Part shown: positions 8,542-17,357 of the stretch, piece after piece | Position numbering within the stretch: position 1 is the stretch's first letter | Layout: the number at the start of each line of letters is the position of its first letter | Assembly (NCBI RefSeq): GCF_037031285.1 | Contig: NZ_JAYEZO010000001.1 | Location: forward strand, 620,001 to 684,000 | Direction: 5' to 3' | DNA length: 64,000 nt | Source of the DNA: Halobellus sp. LT62 | Lineage (GTDB): Archaea > Halobacteriota > Halobacteria > Halobacteriales > Haloferacaceae | Notes under the pieces: model-generated | The model's database searches: none | What the model was told of the DNA's origin: nothing | What the model saw: the letters and a program-made list of their open reading frames with translations, nothing else | Translations under genes and position numbers: made by a program

Positions 8542-8928
8542 ATGTCGTCGAGTGGCAGTACCTACGGCGACATCCACCGGTACGAACCGGCGCGCGAGAG
8601 CACTGCCGCGGCAATCGCGATCGTTCTGCTGACGATCATCGAGGTCGTCTTCGTGTTCCTGTTCACGTACGGTCTCCTGTCCGGATGGGGACTGACAGAC
8701 ATCGGGAATATGTACCTCGGTGCCGTGCTCGCCGTCATTTTCATCGATCTGGCGTTCATCCTCGCGATGTACCGCAAGGAGTTCCTGCCGGACGTCGTGA
8801 TCGTCAAGAAACGGCGTCGCAAGTGGGAGGATCTCTACGTGCGCGAGGAGGAGGTCGACGGAGTTCCGTTCGCTGACGGCGCGTGGGACCACGTCAAACG
8901 CGCGATCTACCCCTACTACAAGCGATAA
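8542..8928 (+). CDS. Two-helix membrane protein of the cytochrome b complex (DUF7318-like)
   Basis: 128 aa with two membrane helices (about residues 22-46 and 56-77) and a basic-then-acidic C-terminal tail RKRRRK-like ending YPYYKR. Located between the copper protein (2 bp gap) and PetB (2 bp gap), so it is translated with them. It has no cofactor motif. From memory it belongs to haloarchaeal DUF7318; it may be a small structural subunit of the complex. The function is inferred only from position. Confidence 0.8.
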   Translation: MSSSGSTYGDIHRYEPARESTAAAIAIVLLTIIEVVFVFLFTYGLLSGWGLTDIGNMYLGAVLAVIFIDLAFILAMYRKEFLPDVVIVKKRRRKWEDLYVREEEVDGVPFADGAWDHVKRAIYPYYKR

Positions 8929-8930
8929 CA

Positions 8931-9725
8931 ATGAGTCTCGAAAAGAAAGACGACTACGACCACAAGGGCTGGATGAAAGAGAAGGACCTGACTCCCGTCG
9001 AGTCAGTCTTCCTCACGTCGCTCATCTGGCTCGATAAGCGGCTCCGAATCGTCGACTACATGGAACTACTGGAGACCCTGTATTACCGGGTCAACCTCCA
9101 GATGCCGAAGAGCCACACCGAACAGTACAACCTCGACAACAAGTTCTGGTACTGGTACCCGCTGTACACGCTGGGGCTGTTCTCCACGCTCGCGTACGTC
9201 GTCGCCGCGATCAGCGGCGCGCTTCTCGGGTTCTACTACTCCCCGGCGACGACCGGCGATCCCTCGACCGCCTACAACTCCATCGCGTTCATTATGCGGG
9301 ACCTGCAGTTCGGATTTATGCTGCGGTCGATTCACCGGTGGTCGGCGCAGGTGATGGTCGCGGCGGTGTTCCTGCATATGCTCCGCGTGTACTTCACCGG
9401 CGCGTACAAGGAACCGCGGGAGTTGAACTGGCTGCTCGGCATCGTCCTGATCAGCCTGACGATGGTGTTCGGGTACACCGGATACCTGCTCCCGTGGGAC
9501 CAACTCGCCTATTGGGCTGGGCAGATCGGCGTCGAGATGGCGCTTTCGGTCCCGCTCGTCGGCGAGTGGGCCGCACAGTTGCTGTTCGGCGGCTTCTCGT
9601 TGAGTCAAGCAACGCTGCAACGTATGTACATCATCCACGTGTTCCTGCTCCCGTTCGTGGTGACGGCGCTCATCGCCATCCACATCGGGATCGTCTGGGT
9701 GCAGGGCATCGCGGAACCCCACTGA
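8931..9725 (+). CDS. petB: Cytochrome b6-like subunit (PetB)
   Basis: 264-aa integral membrane cytochrome b N-terminal half, which carries two b haems and the quinone sites. Four ligand histidines are visible: His135 (SIHRW), His149 (FLHML), His236 (YIIHVF) and His251 (AIHIG). The spacing of 14 and 15 positions equals that of cytochrome b6, not mitochondrial cytochrome b. GYTGYLLPWDQ is the usual helix C-D signature. The start is the ATG at 8931; a longer open frame from 8883 would overlap the previous gene. Cotranscribed with the copper protein and PetD. Confidence 0.96.
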   Translation: MSLEKKDDYDHKGWMKEKDLTPVESVFLTSLIWLDKRLRIVDYMELLETLYYRVNLQMPKSHTEQYNLDNKFWYWYPLYTLGLFSTLAYVVAAISGALLGFYYSPATTGDPSTAYNSIAFIMRDLQFGFMLRSIHRWSAQVMVAAVFLHMLRVYFTGAYKEPRELNWLLGIVLISLTMVFGYTGYLLPWDQLAYWAGQIGVEMALSVPLVGEWAAQLLFGGFSLSQATLQRMYIIHVFLLPFVVTALIAIHIGIVWVQGIAEPH

Positions 9726-9729
9726 TACA

Positions 9730-10494
9730 ATGACCGACGAAGAATCCACCACCGACGACGTCCGTGCCGACGGCAGCGGTATCGTCGCCCCCGACGACGA
9801 AACGCCGACGTGGCGCGAGCGCAAGGAACGGACACAGGGCCTCTCACAGCTCACCTACGAGTACTTCGAGCGCGCCCGTCGAGAAGACCAAGACCTCCGA
9901 CAGGAGTCCGATTACGTCGAACGCGACGTGCTCGCGTTCCCGACGTGGCCCCACGAGATCATCCGAAACTTGGCGATCGCCAGTTTCTTTGTGGGAATGC
10001 TGCTGTTCCTGTCGGCGACGCTTCCGCCGCACATCGGCGATCCGGCGAACCCCTCGAGTACCCCTGCGATCATCCTGCCCGACTGGTATCTCTACTGGTC
10101 GTTCGGCCTGCTCAAGCTCGGCCCGCTGAACCCCGAACTGTCGATTCTCGGCGGGCAGAAGCTGATGTCCGACCGGATGTACGGCGTCCTCGCGAACGTC
10201 GTCGTCGTCGGCTTCATCGCCGTCGTTCCCTTCCTCAACAAGGGAAGCGCGCGACGACCCGTCGAACAGCCGCTCTGGGCCGCCATCGGCGTCGGCGGCG
10301 TCATCTTCGCGCTCACGATCAGCGTCTACTCGGCGAAGAACCTCCTGCCGATGAACGTCAACCTCGCGTTCGACCTGACGTTCCTGCTGCCGATCGTCGG
10401 CGGGTTCATCACGTGGGCCGTGTTGAAGACGATGCGTGAGGGGTATATGTACGACCTCAACCGTCGGTACTACCGGCTGCGTCCGCCGAAATAA
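9730..10494 (+). CDS. petD: Cytochrome b C-terminal subunit (PetD-like, subunit IV)
   Basis: 254 aa. The N-terminal 65 residues are a polar acidic region, then FPTWPHEIIRN, and four hydrophobic segments follow (about residues 80-98, 172-192, 205-222 and 230-250), one with the Qo-site motif PDWYLYW at 117-120. Most complexes have PEWY; here Glu is replaced by Asp, as seen in some prokaryotic groups. Starts 4 bp after PetB. Together the two form the split cytochrome b of a bc/b6f-type quinol oxidising complex. No Rieske or cytochrome c gene is next to it. Confidence 0.94.
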   Translation: MTDEESTTDDVRADGSGIVAPDDETPTWRERKERTQGLSQLTYEYFERARREDQDLRQESDYVERDVLAFPTWPHEIIRNLAIASFFVGMLLFLSATLPPHIGDPANPSSTPAIILPDWYLYWSFGLLKLGPLNPELSILGGQKLMSDRMYGVLANVVVVGFIAVVPFLNKGSARRPVEQPLWAAIGVGGVIFALTISVYSAKNLLPMNVNLAFDLTFLLPIVGGFITWAVLKTMREGYMYDLNRRYYRLRPPK

Positions 10495-10714
10495 GGCGGC
10501 GCGCTTTGAGGGTGTACGCGCGCTTTTCGGCGGTTTGCTGTTTCGTTACCGACGTTCGGTGCAATTTCGCTTCTGCGACTCGCTGCCGACGTTCACCTTC
10601 GGTTTTCGCTGTCGATATCCGCTTCAGACGTTCGTTGCGTATCACGCTCGAAGGCCCTCGGTCCGACGACCACACACGGAAAGGGCCTTTTCCGGGCAGT
10701 GCAAAGGGCCGACA

Positions 10715-11125
10715 ATGAGCGACGGAGATTCGTCGACGACGTCCGAGGAGTCAGCGGGCAGTCCGCGAGACGGGGGAGACGGACCCGAGGCGCGCCGCGG
10801 CCGCGACGTCGTCGTGCCGATGCGTATTTACAAGACTGTAACGGTGTTTTCGACGCTCATCGCCGTCGTGAGCGTCGTGTTCGGGTTTATGCTCCTCGAC
10901 GCCGCCACGCTGAACGTCAGCTTCTTGGGAAACATCGTCCGCGGCGCGCTCGCGGCCTTCGGCCTCGCGATCGGCGGCGGACTGTTGAGCACCGTCTTCG
11001 CGGCTCTCGGGCTGGCGATCATCGCGTTCGGGGCCGGGGTGTACGTGATCGGCACGCGCTTTCGCGCCCGCGGAATGGGAAAGTCTCAAGAGGACTCCGG
11101 CGAAGATTCGAACACCAATGGCTGA
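10715..11125 (+). CDS. Two-helix membrane protein (DUF7315-like)
   Basis: 136 aa. After an acidic Ser/Asp/Gly tail (residues 1-35) come two or three hydrophobic segments (about 45-66 and 75-115) and a short basic-acidic tail. The ATG at 10715 is chosen because it fits the tail composition; the frame is open further up without similarity. Overlaps the next gene by 8 bp. It is the first of a trio of small membrane proteins conserved behind cytochrome b in haloarchaea (DUF7315, 7314, 7313 by memory). The 220-bp gap before it holds no gene. Confidence 0.78.
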   Translation: MSDGDSSTTSEESAGSPRDGGDGPEARRGRDVVVPMRIYKTVTVFSTLIAVVSVVFGFMLLDAATLNVSFLGNIVRGALAAFGLAIGGGLLSTVFAALGLAIIAFGAGVYVIGTRFRARGMGKSQEDSGEDSNTNG

Positions 11126-11393
11126 CGAGTTCATCAAAGGGCTGGGAATATTCACGGCTGCGGGTCTCGGGTGGATGGTACTGGCGGGTTGGTACCGGAC
11201 GCCGAGTTTCGAGAGTGAACAACAGCTCGTCTCTCCGGTGGAGCTCAGCGATTCCGCGACGATGTTCGACACGCTTGGCGTGGTGCTTATGGACGCGTTC
11301 TTCTGGTTCACCATCATCGGCGCGCTGACGTTTTGGGTCGTCATCCCGGCGATCCGACAGACTCGAGAAGCGCTCGAAGAGCGCGCACAGTAG
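11118..11393 (+). CDS. Two-helix membrane protein (DUF7314-like)
   Basis: 91 aa, two membrane helices (about residues 7-27 and 52-75) joined by a polar loop TPSFESEQQLVSPVELSD, with a charged C-terminal helix. Overlaps the preceding gene by 8 bp, so it is translationally coupled to it. Conserved only in position; no cofactor motif is seen. Confidence 0.78.
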   Translation: MADEFIKGLGIFTAAGLGWMVLAGWYRTPSFESEQQLVSPVELSDSATMFDTLGVVLMDAFFWFTIIGALTFWVVIPAIRQTREALEERAQ

Positions 11394-11536
11394 CGACGCG
11401 GCCGTTCGTCGTTGAATTCCCGCTGAACGCCCGTTGTCGGTCTGCGGTCGGTCGTCCCTCCTCCACACCTGACGCTCGCGTCTTCTCTCGCGCCGGATTG
11501 GAAAAACTCTAATGAGTCCTGTACCCAACGTCGGGT

Positions 11537-11986
11537 ATGCAACCGCTACAGTTCCTCGTCCCACTCGATGCGTTGGACGCACTCGGGCCCGTCATCCCGT
11601 TCGTCGTCTTCGGTCTCGTCGTCCTCAACATTCTCACGAGATTCCTGCAGCACCGTCGGCACCTCACGCAGGCGGATTCGGACGACGACGACGGATCCCT
11701 CGACCGCTGGCTGCCGCACACGGCGACGAACGTGGCGCTCGTGCTCGCTTCTTTCGTCTTCCTGATCGTCGAGCCGCACGGGGGGATGGTGATGTCGATC
11801 CTCGCACTGTCGGTGTTCATCTCGGACTTCTTCGAGTACGAGTCCCGTCTCGTCGAGGCGCGCTCGAAGTCGAAGGCGCTCGAACGGCCGACCGCGGCGA
11901 TCGGCGCGTCGGTCTTCGCGCTGCTGTACGCGGGCTACCAGGGCTTCTTTTACCTCATCGAACCGCTCTGGAACGCGATCGTCTGA
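11537..11986 (+). CDS. Membrane protein (DUF7313-like)
   Basis: 149 aa with four hydrophobic segments (about residues 12-37, 60-78, 82-99 and 122-145) and an acidic loop ADSDDDDGSLD. Ends the cytochrome b cluster. Function unknown; its position suggests a role in assembly or stability of the complex. Confidence 0.78.
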   Translation: MQPLQFLVPLDALDALGPVIPFVVFGLVVLNILTRFLQHRRHLTQADSDDDDGSLDRWLPHTATNVALVLASFVFLIVEPHGGMVMSILALSVFISDFFEYESRLVEARSKSKALERPTAAIGASVFALLYAGYQGFFYLIEPLWNAIV

Positions 11987-12021
11987 ACGGCGATCGGCGG
12001 CCCGCTACGATCGACGGCTCG

Positions 12022-12822
12022 CTACGGTCGGACGCTGAGGAGCGATAGCGTCCGATCGACGGTGACGTCGACGGGAACGTTCGCCGGGACCGATCGAACG
12101 ATGTCGTCGTCGAGGTGCAGCGACACGTCCGCCTCGTCGCGTTCGACGGAGAGCGTAATCGGTGCTCGTAGGACCCACACGTCGGGGTTCATCGCGTAGG
12201 GCGACACCGGCACCGTCACGAGTCCCGTTTCGGGTGCGAGTGTCGGTCCGCCGCCGGCGCGGGCGTACCCGGTGCTTCCCAGCGGCGTGGCCACGACGAC
12301 CCCGTCCGAGCGGACGGTCTCGTTCCAGCCGTCCGCCGTCTCGATCGCGTACTCGGAGATTTTGGCCGGAGCCGACGTCATCAGCGCCACGTCGGCGACG
12401 GCGGTTCTCACTCGCTCGCCGTCGACAGCGACGCCGAGCACCGGGTGCGGGGCGGTCTCGAATTCACCCGCGAGCAGCGCCTCGGCGATCGCGGGCAGGT
12501 CCTCGGGGCCGTTATCGTAGCGACGGACGCCGGCGCTGACGGGGACGACCGGACAGTCGAGTTCGACTCCCGAGAGCGCACCGAGCGCGTCCCCGCCGAC
12601 GGCGAAGACGGCGTCGATGTCACCGAAGCCGACGTCGATATGGTCACAGTCGGCGTCGATGTCGGGCGCGGCGACGGAGTCGCTGGTGAGGCCCGCACGC
12701 CCGTCGAGCGCGGCTGCGACGGCTTCGTGTGGCGTGACCGCCTCGCCGTTCGGCCTCCCGGCGAGTGCGGTCCCGTCAGCAGTCAAGTCGTGACCGCGTA
12801 CGGTGAGACAGCGCAGGCTCAC
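12022..12822 (-). CDS. NAD(+)/NADH kinase family protein
   Basis: 266 aa; the family phosphorylates NAD(H) to NADP(H). The phosphate-binding motif GGDG appears as GGDA (FAVGGDALGA, residues about 94-103), and the substrate motif reads VVATPLGSTGYARAGGGP, which is typical. The N-terminal region is shorter and less conserved than in bacterial NAD kinases. A second, different ATP-NAD kinase relative is at 30819-31886, so this one may have a specialised substrate. Convergent with DUF7313. Confidence 0.85.
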   Translation of the reverse strand: MSLRCLTVRGHDLTADGTALAGRPNGEAVTPHEAVAAALDGRAGLTSDSVAAPDIDADCDHIDVGFGDIDAVFAVGGDALGALSGVELDCPVVPVSAGVRRYDNGPEDLPAIAEALLAGEFETAPHPVLGVAVDGERVRTAVADVALMTSAPAKISEYAIETADGWNETVRSDGVVVATPLGSTGYARAGGGPTLAPETGLVTVPVSPYAMNPDVWVLRAPITLSVERDEADVSLHLDDDIVRSVPANVPVDVTVDRTLSLLSVRP

Positions 12823-12973
12823 GACGTCTCACCGCTCCGGCACCGCTTCGGCTCCTCGGACTCGACTGCGTGCATACGCCACGGTACACCGGTGGAGGAA
12901 AAAGACCCAGCGGTTCGGCGCAAACTTCGAGACGTCACCGTCGAATGGCGTCGCGGGCGACGTGGCCGAGTCG

Positions 12974-13891
12974 TTACCGCTCGATGGCGTCGCGGACGAC
13001 GTCGACGAACGCTTCCGGGAACTCGACGTGCGGGAGCAGTTTCGCGTCGTCGATCACGACGAGGCGGCAGTCCGCGGCGTCGGCCAGCGTTCGCCCACGC
13101 TGCAGCGGCGTGATATCGGCCTCGCGGCCCCAGACGAGCGTTACCGTCGCATCGATCGACGAGAGCGCCGCTTCGAGGTCGACGTCGCTGTTCAGAAAGC
13201 CGCTGACGAACGACGCCGGGGCGTAGCGCGCGTTCGGCTGGTGGGCGGTCCGCCACTCGTAGTCGATCCACGACTCGCTCACCAGATCGGCGTCGTAGTA
13301 GCCGTGGTCGGCGTTGAAATACCGGATCGACGGTTTCGACGCGAGCAGATTGAAGAGGGCCTCGCCCACCAGCGGGGACCGAAGCAGCTCTCTGGCGAGG
13401 TGGTTGCGGTCGGGGCCCCCGCGTTCGGTCGGACAGACGAGCACCACCGACGAGAGGTCGAGGTGGGCGGCTGCGAGGTACGCGCCGGTCAGCGACGAGG
13501 CGACGACCGCGGGGCGATCGAACTCGGCGACGAAGTCGCGGACGAACTCCTCGTACAGGGTCGCGGAGTACCGAAGCGCCGGCCGATCCGAGGTGCCGAA
13601 CCCGGGGAGATCGGGGGCGATCACGTGGTAGTCCTCGGCGAGTTCGGCGAAGACGGCGCGGAACTCGCCGCTGGACGCGGCGGCGTTGATCCCGTGGAGG
13701 AGCAGGAGATCCGGGTCCGACGGGTCTCCGGCTTCGGTGTATCGCACGTCGATTCCGTTCCACGAGAACGTCCGGTGAGTGCCGTCGAGCGCCGGTTCCA
13801 ACGCGGGCGTTCGCCGTCGTAAGGCGGCGTTCGCCAGTGCGGTGGCTCCGGCACCGAGCGCGACACCGGCGGCGAGAGAGCGAAGGCGCAT
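12974..13891 (-). CDS. Alpha/beta hydrolase
   Basis: 305 aa. A short N-terminal hydrophobic segment (residues 5-23) may anchor or export the protein. The oxyanion region reads LLLLHGINA; the nucleophile elbow is VASSLTGAY (Ser in S-S-L-T) rather than the common GXSXG; DLPGFGTSD, an acidic residue in VWGREADITP and the catalytic His in LLPHVEFPEAF complete the fold. Substrate unknown; esterase or haloalkane-dehalogenase-like proteins are alternatives. Confidence 0.88.
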   Translation of the reverse strand: MRLRSLAAGVALGAGATALANAALRRRTPALEPALDGTHRTFSWNGIDVRYTEAGDPSDPDLLLLHGINAAASSGEFRAVFAELAEDYHVIAPDLPGFGTSDRPALRYSATLYEEFVRDFVAEFDRPAVVASSLTGAYLAAAHLDLSSVVLVCPTERGGPDRNHLARELLRSPLVGEALFNLLASKPSIRYFNADHGYYDADLVSESWIDYEWRTAHQPNARYAPASFVSGFLNSDVDLEAALSSIDATVTLVWGREADITPLQRGRTLADAADCRLVVIDDAKLLPHVEFPEAFVDVVRDAIER

Positions 13892-13960
13892 ACCCGATGT
13901 ACGGGCGCGGTCGGTTTCAGCCTGCTGGCGTCATCGGCTCGCGGTCGAAGAGACCGGCCG

Positions 13961-15211
13961 TCACGACGACTCGGACGACCCGTCTGTCGATCCCTCGCGT
14001 ATCGATGCGAGACACTCCCGAAGCGGGTCGACGACCTCGTCGGCGACGGTGTAGGGATCGGTCTCGCGGTCGCGGACGCGGCGCGCCAGTGCCTCGACCC
14101 CGCCGCGGCGATCTATTTCGGCAGCCAGCAGTTCGTTCGCGTCGCTGCGGACCAACTGCCTGATCTCCGCTGCGATGCGGTCGATCGCTTTGCGGTCGCC
14201 CGCGCCCGTCCGACGCAGGTAGGACGCGTGCCCGTCGAGCGCGTCGAGTAGGTCTTCGAGACCCGCTCCGCTCGTTGCGACCGTCTCGACGATCGGCGGC
14301 TGCCACGGGCCGTCGTCGGTGGATCGCCCGCCGCCCGTTCGCTCCCCGTCCGTTCGCTTTTCCCCCGTTCGCTCCTCGCCCGTTCGCTTGCCGTCTGTCC
14401 GCTCCTCGCCCGTCTGCTCCCCGTCTGTCCGCTCCTCGGTCGTTCGCTTTTCCCCCGTTCGCTTGCCGTCCACCTCGCGTCGTCGGATCATCTCTCGCAG
14501 TTCCGCGACGGTCCGTTCGACGCCGTCGACGTCGGCTTTGTTGACGACGAACACGTCGCCGATTTCGAGGATCCCGGCCTTCAGCATCTGGACGTCGTCG
14601 CCGCTGCCGGGTTGGACGAGGACCGCGACGGTGTCGGCGGTGCGGACGACGTCGACCTCGCTTTGCCCCGCGCCGACCGTCTCGACGACGACGACGTCCT
14701 TGCCGAACGCGTCCAGCGCCGTGATCGCGTCCGTCGTCGCCGTCGATAAGCCGCCGAGTTGTCCCCGCGTGCTCATCGAGCGGACGAACACGTCCATGTC
14801 GCCGACGGTCGATCCCATTCGAATGCGGTCACCGAGGACCGCCCCGCCGGAGTACGGCGACGAGGGGTCGACGGCGATGACGCCGACGGTGTCGCCGCGG
14901 TCGCGGTATGCAGCGGCCAGTTTGTCAACGAGCGTCGACTTTCCGGCACCGGGGCTTCCGGTGACGCCGACGACGGTCGCCGTCCCGGCGTGTCGGTACA
15001 GGCGAGAGACGAGGTCGCGGTAGCCGGGTTCGCGGTTCTCGATGCGCGTGATCGCTCTGGCGAGCGCGCGGTGCTCGCCAGCGAGCAGCGAGTCGACGAG
15101 CCGTTCGTTCCGGGCGGCCACGTCCGACCCGACGTCGCAGTTGGGGTCAGCGGAGTCCCGGTCGGAGCCATCGGAACCTCGGTCGGGGTCAGTGGAGTCG
15201 CCGCCGGTCAT
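13961..15211 (-). CDS. meaB: MeaB, GTPase chaperone of methylmalonyl-CoA mutase
   Basis: 416-aa G3E-family GTPase which guards B12 loading and repair of methylmalonyl-CoA mutase. Walker A is VTGSPGAGKS (83-92), the base region FVVNKADVD (221-229), with DPSSPYSGGAVLGDRIRM and ETVGAGQSEVD, all typical of MeaB/ArgK. ATG 15211 overlaps the stop of the mutase B12 subunit by 4 bp (ATGA); a longer frame reaching 15619 merely runs antisense-frame through that gene. Odd feature: residues 251-295 are nine tandem pentapeptides between the G domain and the C-terminal dimerisation helices (see repeat). The large mutase subunit is not in the window. Confidence 0.95.
   Translation of the reverse strand: MTGGDSTDPDRGSDGSDRDSADPNCDVGSDVAARNERLVDSLLAGEHRALARAITRIENREPGYRDLVSRLYRHAGTATVVGVTGSPGAGKSTLVDKLAAAYRDRGDTVGVIAVDPSSPYSGGAVLGDRIRMGSTVGDMDVFVRSMSTRGQLGGLSTATTDAITALDAFGKDVVVVETVGAGQSEVDVVRTADTVAVLVQPGSGDDVQMLKAGILEIGDVFVVNKADVDGVERTVAELREMIRRREVDGKRTGEKRTTEERTDGEQTGEERTDGKRTGEERTGEKRTDGERTGGGRSTDDGPWQPPIVETVATSGAGLEDLLDALDGHASYLRRTGAGDRKAIDRIAAEIRQLVRSDANELLAAEIDRRGGVEALARRVRDRETDPYTVADEVVDPLRECLASIREGSTDGSSESS
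14327..14461. repeat. Nine-copy 15-bp in-frame repeat inside meaB
   Basis: 135 bp of imperfect 15-bp units such as cgttcgctcctcgcc, encoding nine pentapeptides of the form (R/Q)T(G/D/T)(E/G)(K/E/G) in MeaB residues 251-295. The units differ by several substitutions, so the array is not brand new, but unit length keeps the reading frame. It lies in a surface loop between domains. Confidence 0.93.
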
Positions 15212-15642
15212 CTCTCGCGGCGCGGTACGTTCTCTCGAACGAACTCGATCGTCTCCTCCATCGGGGTCCCGGGCCCGAAGACCGCGTCGACGCCCATCTC
15301 GTGGAGGCGCTCTCGGTCCTCTTCCGGGATGATTCCCCCGACGATGATGAGTGTGTCCTCGAAGGCGTCGTAGGACTTCAGCCCCTCGATGACCGCCGGA
15401 ACGAGGGTGTTGTGCGCGCCGGAGAGAATCGAGAGCCCGAGGACGTCGACGTCCTCCTGTACGGCCGCCTGCACCACCTCCTCCGGAGCGCGATGTAGCC
15501 CGGAGTAGACGACCTCGAATCCTGCATCCCGGAACGCGCGTGAGATGACGTGTGCGCCTCGATCGTGACCGTCGAGTCCCACCTTTGCGATAAGACACCG
15601 GATCGGTCGGTTCCGCCAACCCTGTTCGGCGTCAGCGCTCAT
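15208..15642 (-). CDS. mcmA2: Methylmalonyl-CoA mutase, B12-binding subunit
   Basis: 144-aa stand-alone cobalamin-binding domain of methylmalonyl-CoA mutase (succinyl-CoA/methylmalonyl-CoA isomerisation, used in propionate and methylaspartate-type metabolism). The base-off B12 signature DxHxxG is clear (GLDGHDRGAHVI), with the SxL (LSILSG) and GG (IIVGGIIP) motifs. Overlaps meaB by 4 bp, so the two are translated together. Its catalytic partner subunit is encoded elsewhere. Confidence 0.95.
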   Translation of the reverse strand: MSADAEQGWRNRPIRCLIAKVGLDGHDRGAHVISRAFRDAGFEVVYSGLHRAPEEVVQAAVQEDVDVLGLSILSGAHNTLVPAVIEGLKSYDAFEDTLIIVGGIIPEEDRERLHEMGVDAVFGPGTPMEETIEFVRENVPRRER

Positions 15643-15761
15643 ATCACGAGATTCGACCGCGTCCCGTTTGGTTCTACCGCCGCCGTGGTGGGGGATCCTC
15701 TGCAGCGCTTCGAGGTCGATCCGAGGTCACCCGACCATCTGCGGACTCCTCCGCCTCGTAT

Positions 15762-17198
15762 TTACTGGAACGATTCGAGGGTTTTGGTGGTTCGTTCGTC
15801 GATGTAGAGCCCGTAGGCGCACTCGCTGGCGGTCGGCGGTGAGACGGGGACGACGGTGAGCGCGAACCGTTGTGTCTCGTCGTCCGCGCGTTCACGCTCG
15901 ACGCTCCCGTTCGTCACCGTCCCCGTCTCGAACGCGCGTTCGTAGTGTTCGAGTTCGGCGTCATTCTGTACGATTTCAGCGAGCGGCTTTCCGGGCGTTA
16001 TCTCTCTGATCTGGTTCGAGTAGGCCCGGTTCGCCTCTTCGACGAGTGTCTCTCCGTCCCGACGTTCGACGTACACGGCCGGTGTGGGGAGGTCGCCGAA
16101 GAAGGCGTGCAACCGATCGCGCTCTTTTCGGAGCGTCACCTCCCGTTCGATCCGTTCGAGCGCCTCTCGCGTGTAGCCCGCGAGGATCTCGACGAACTCG
16201 CGGTCCCGGTCGTCGAACGCATCGCGCTCTTCGGAGACGACTTGGATCACCCCGCGTTCGGTGATCGGCACGCTCAGCACCGCGTGCAGCTCGTCGTGCT
16301 CGGGGATCGCGTCCGGATCGGTCTGCATATCGGGGACGATCTCCGATTTCCCCCGCGCGAGCGTCCGACCGGCGATCCCCTCGGAGACCTCACAGGGGCT
16401 CGCCGGCGGATCCGGCAGCGTCGACGCCCGTGGAACGAGCAACGACCCGTCGATGAGGAGCACGACGCAGTAATCGAACGCGAGGGCGTCGATCGTCGCT
16501 TCCACCGTCCGTTCGACGACCGCGTCGACAGTCTCACAGGCAGTGATGTCTTCCGCGTAGTGGCTCAGGGCGGTCAACCGCGCGTTGGACTCCTGCAGGT
16601 CGTTCTGGACGTGGTCGTTGCGGATCTCGGTCTGTACGACTTCGAGGAGTTCCTCGACCGGATCTTCCCCGTCGACGATTTCGTCGATACGACCGATGAC
16701 CGGCGGTTCGAAGACGATAACCGGAACCGTGCACTCGCTGATGAGCGTGTCGATCAGCGGTCGGTTTTCGTGGAGCACCACGACGCAATCGAGCGTCGGC
16801 CCGAGCTCTTCGACGTATTCGATGGTGGTGTCCGGACACCGGACGATCACGTCCGCGGAGAGCCGCCGCTTCAGTTCGGCGACGACGTGTGCCGGATCCC
16901 AATCGTCGGCGGAGGGTTGTTCACCCGATGTCGAGCCCTCCGCACCGTTCCGCTTCGGTCTGCCCTCGCGTTCGTATTCCCGGTTCTCGTCGCGTCCCGT
17001 CGGTTCTGCGTTCCTGTCGGAAGGCGCGCGTTGGCGGCTGCCGCGAATGAACTCTCCCTGCCGGTGTGTCGTAGCGTCGGAAACCTCCCCGTCTTCACTC
17101 CCGCCGTCGGCAGCATCGTAGTTCGTCGCCTCGTCCGGATGGTCCGAATTCGGCGGCATAACGACGAGAACGCGCCCTCCGACAGGATCTCCCGTCAT
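15762..17198 (-). CDS. GAF and PAS domain sensory protein
   Basis: 478 aa. Residues 1-100 are polar and probably disordered. Residues about 105-190 form a receiver-like fold without obvious phosphoacceptor (VVAELKRRLSADVIVRC, VIVFEPP). A GAF domain spans about 205-350 (SHYAEDITACETVDAVVERTVEATIDAL, and VSEGIAGRTLARGKSEIVPD), and a PAS domain about 365-475 (RLHAFFGDLPTPAVYVE). No HTH or kinase domain is visible, so it may be a partner or a truncated sensor in the bacterio-opsin activator/receiver group. No operon partner is close. Confidence 0.8.
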   Translation of the reverse strand: MTGDPVGGRVLVVMPPNSDHPDEATNYDAADGGSEDGEVSDATTHRQGEFIRGSRQRAPSDRNAEPTGRDENREYEREGRPKRNGAEGSTSGEQPSADDWDPAHVVAELKRRLSADVIVRCPDTTIEYVEELGPTLDCVVVLHENRPLIDTLISECTVPVIVFEPPVIGRIDEIVDGEDPVEELLEVVQTEIRNDHVQNDLQESNARLTALSHYAEDITACETVDAVVERTVEATIDALAFDYCVVLLIDGSLLVPRASTLPDPPASPCEVSEGIAGRTLARGKSEIVPDMQTDPDAIPEHDELHAVLSVPITERGVIQVVSEERDAFDDRDREFVEILAGYTREALERIEREVTLRKERDRLHAFFGDLPTPAVYVERRDGETLVEEANRAYSNQIREITPGKPLAEIVQNDAELEHYERAFETGTVTNGSVERERADDETQRFALTVVPVSPPTASECAYGLYIDERTTKTLESFQ

Positions 17199-17357
17199 AG
17201 TTCACTTACTCGCACGTCAACACATTAAGACGTTCGGTTGACTGATTTATTCACCTCGGTTTTCTCGCTGTAGTCGCCATAGGACGTAAAAACCCTATTT
17301 TCAGGGTGTTACTGACACCCGCGACAACTCGGTTGTATAACATATTTGTTGTTCCTG

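Noticed and set aside
13917-14306. Further frames around the meaB repeats on both strands
   Set aside because: The 15-bp unit has no stop codon in several frames, which creates long artificial frames.
15212-15619. N-terminal extension of meaB over the mcmA2 gene
   Set aside because: Arg/Gly-rich nonsense in a second frame of a clear B12-binding gene; the ATG at 15211 overlaps its stop in the usual ATGA form.
15870-17228. 452-aa frame on the plus strand opposite the GAF/PAS gene
   Set aside because: Composition typical of an antisense shadow in GC-rich DNA; minus strand shows GAF and PAS signatures.
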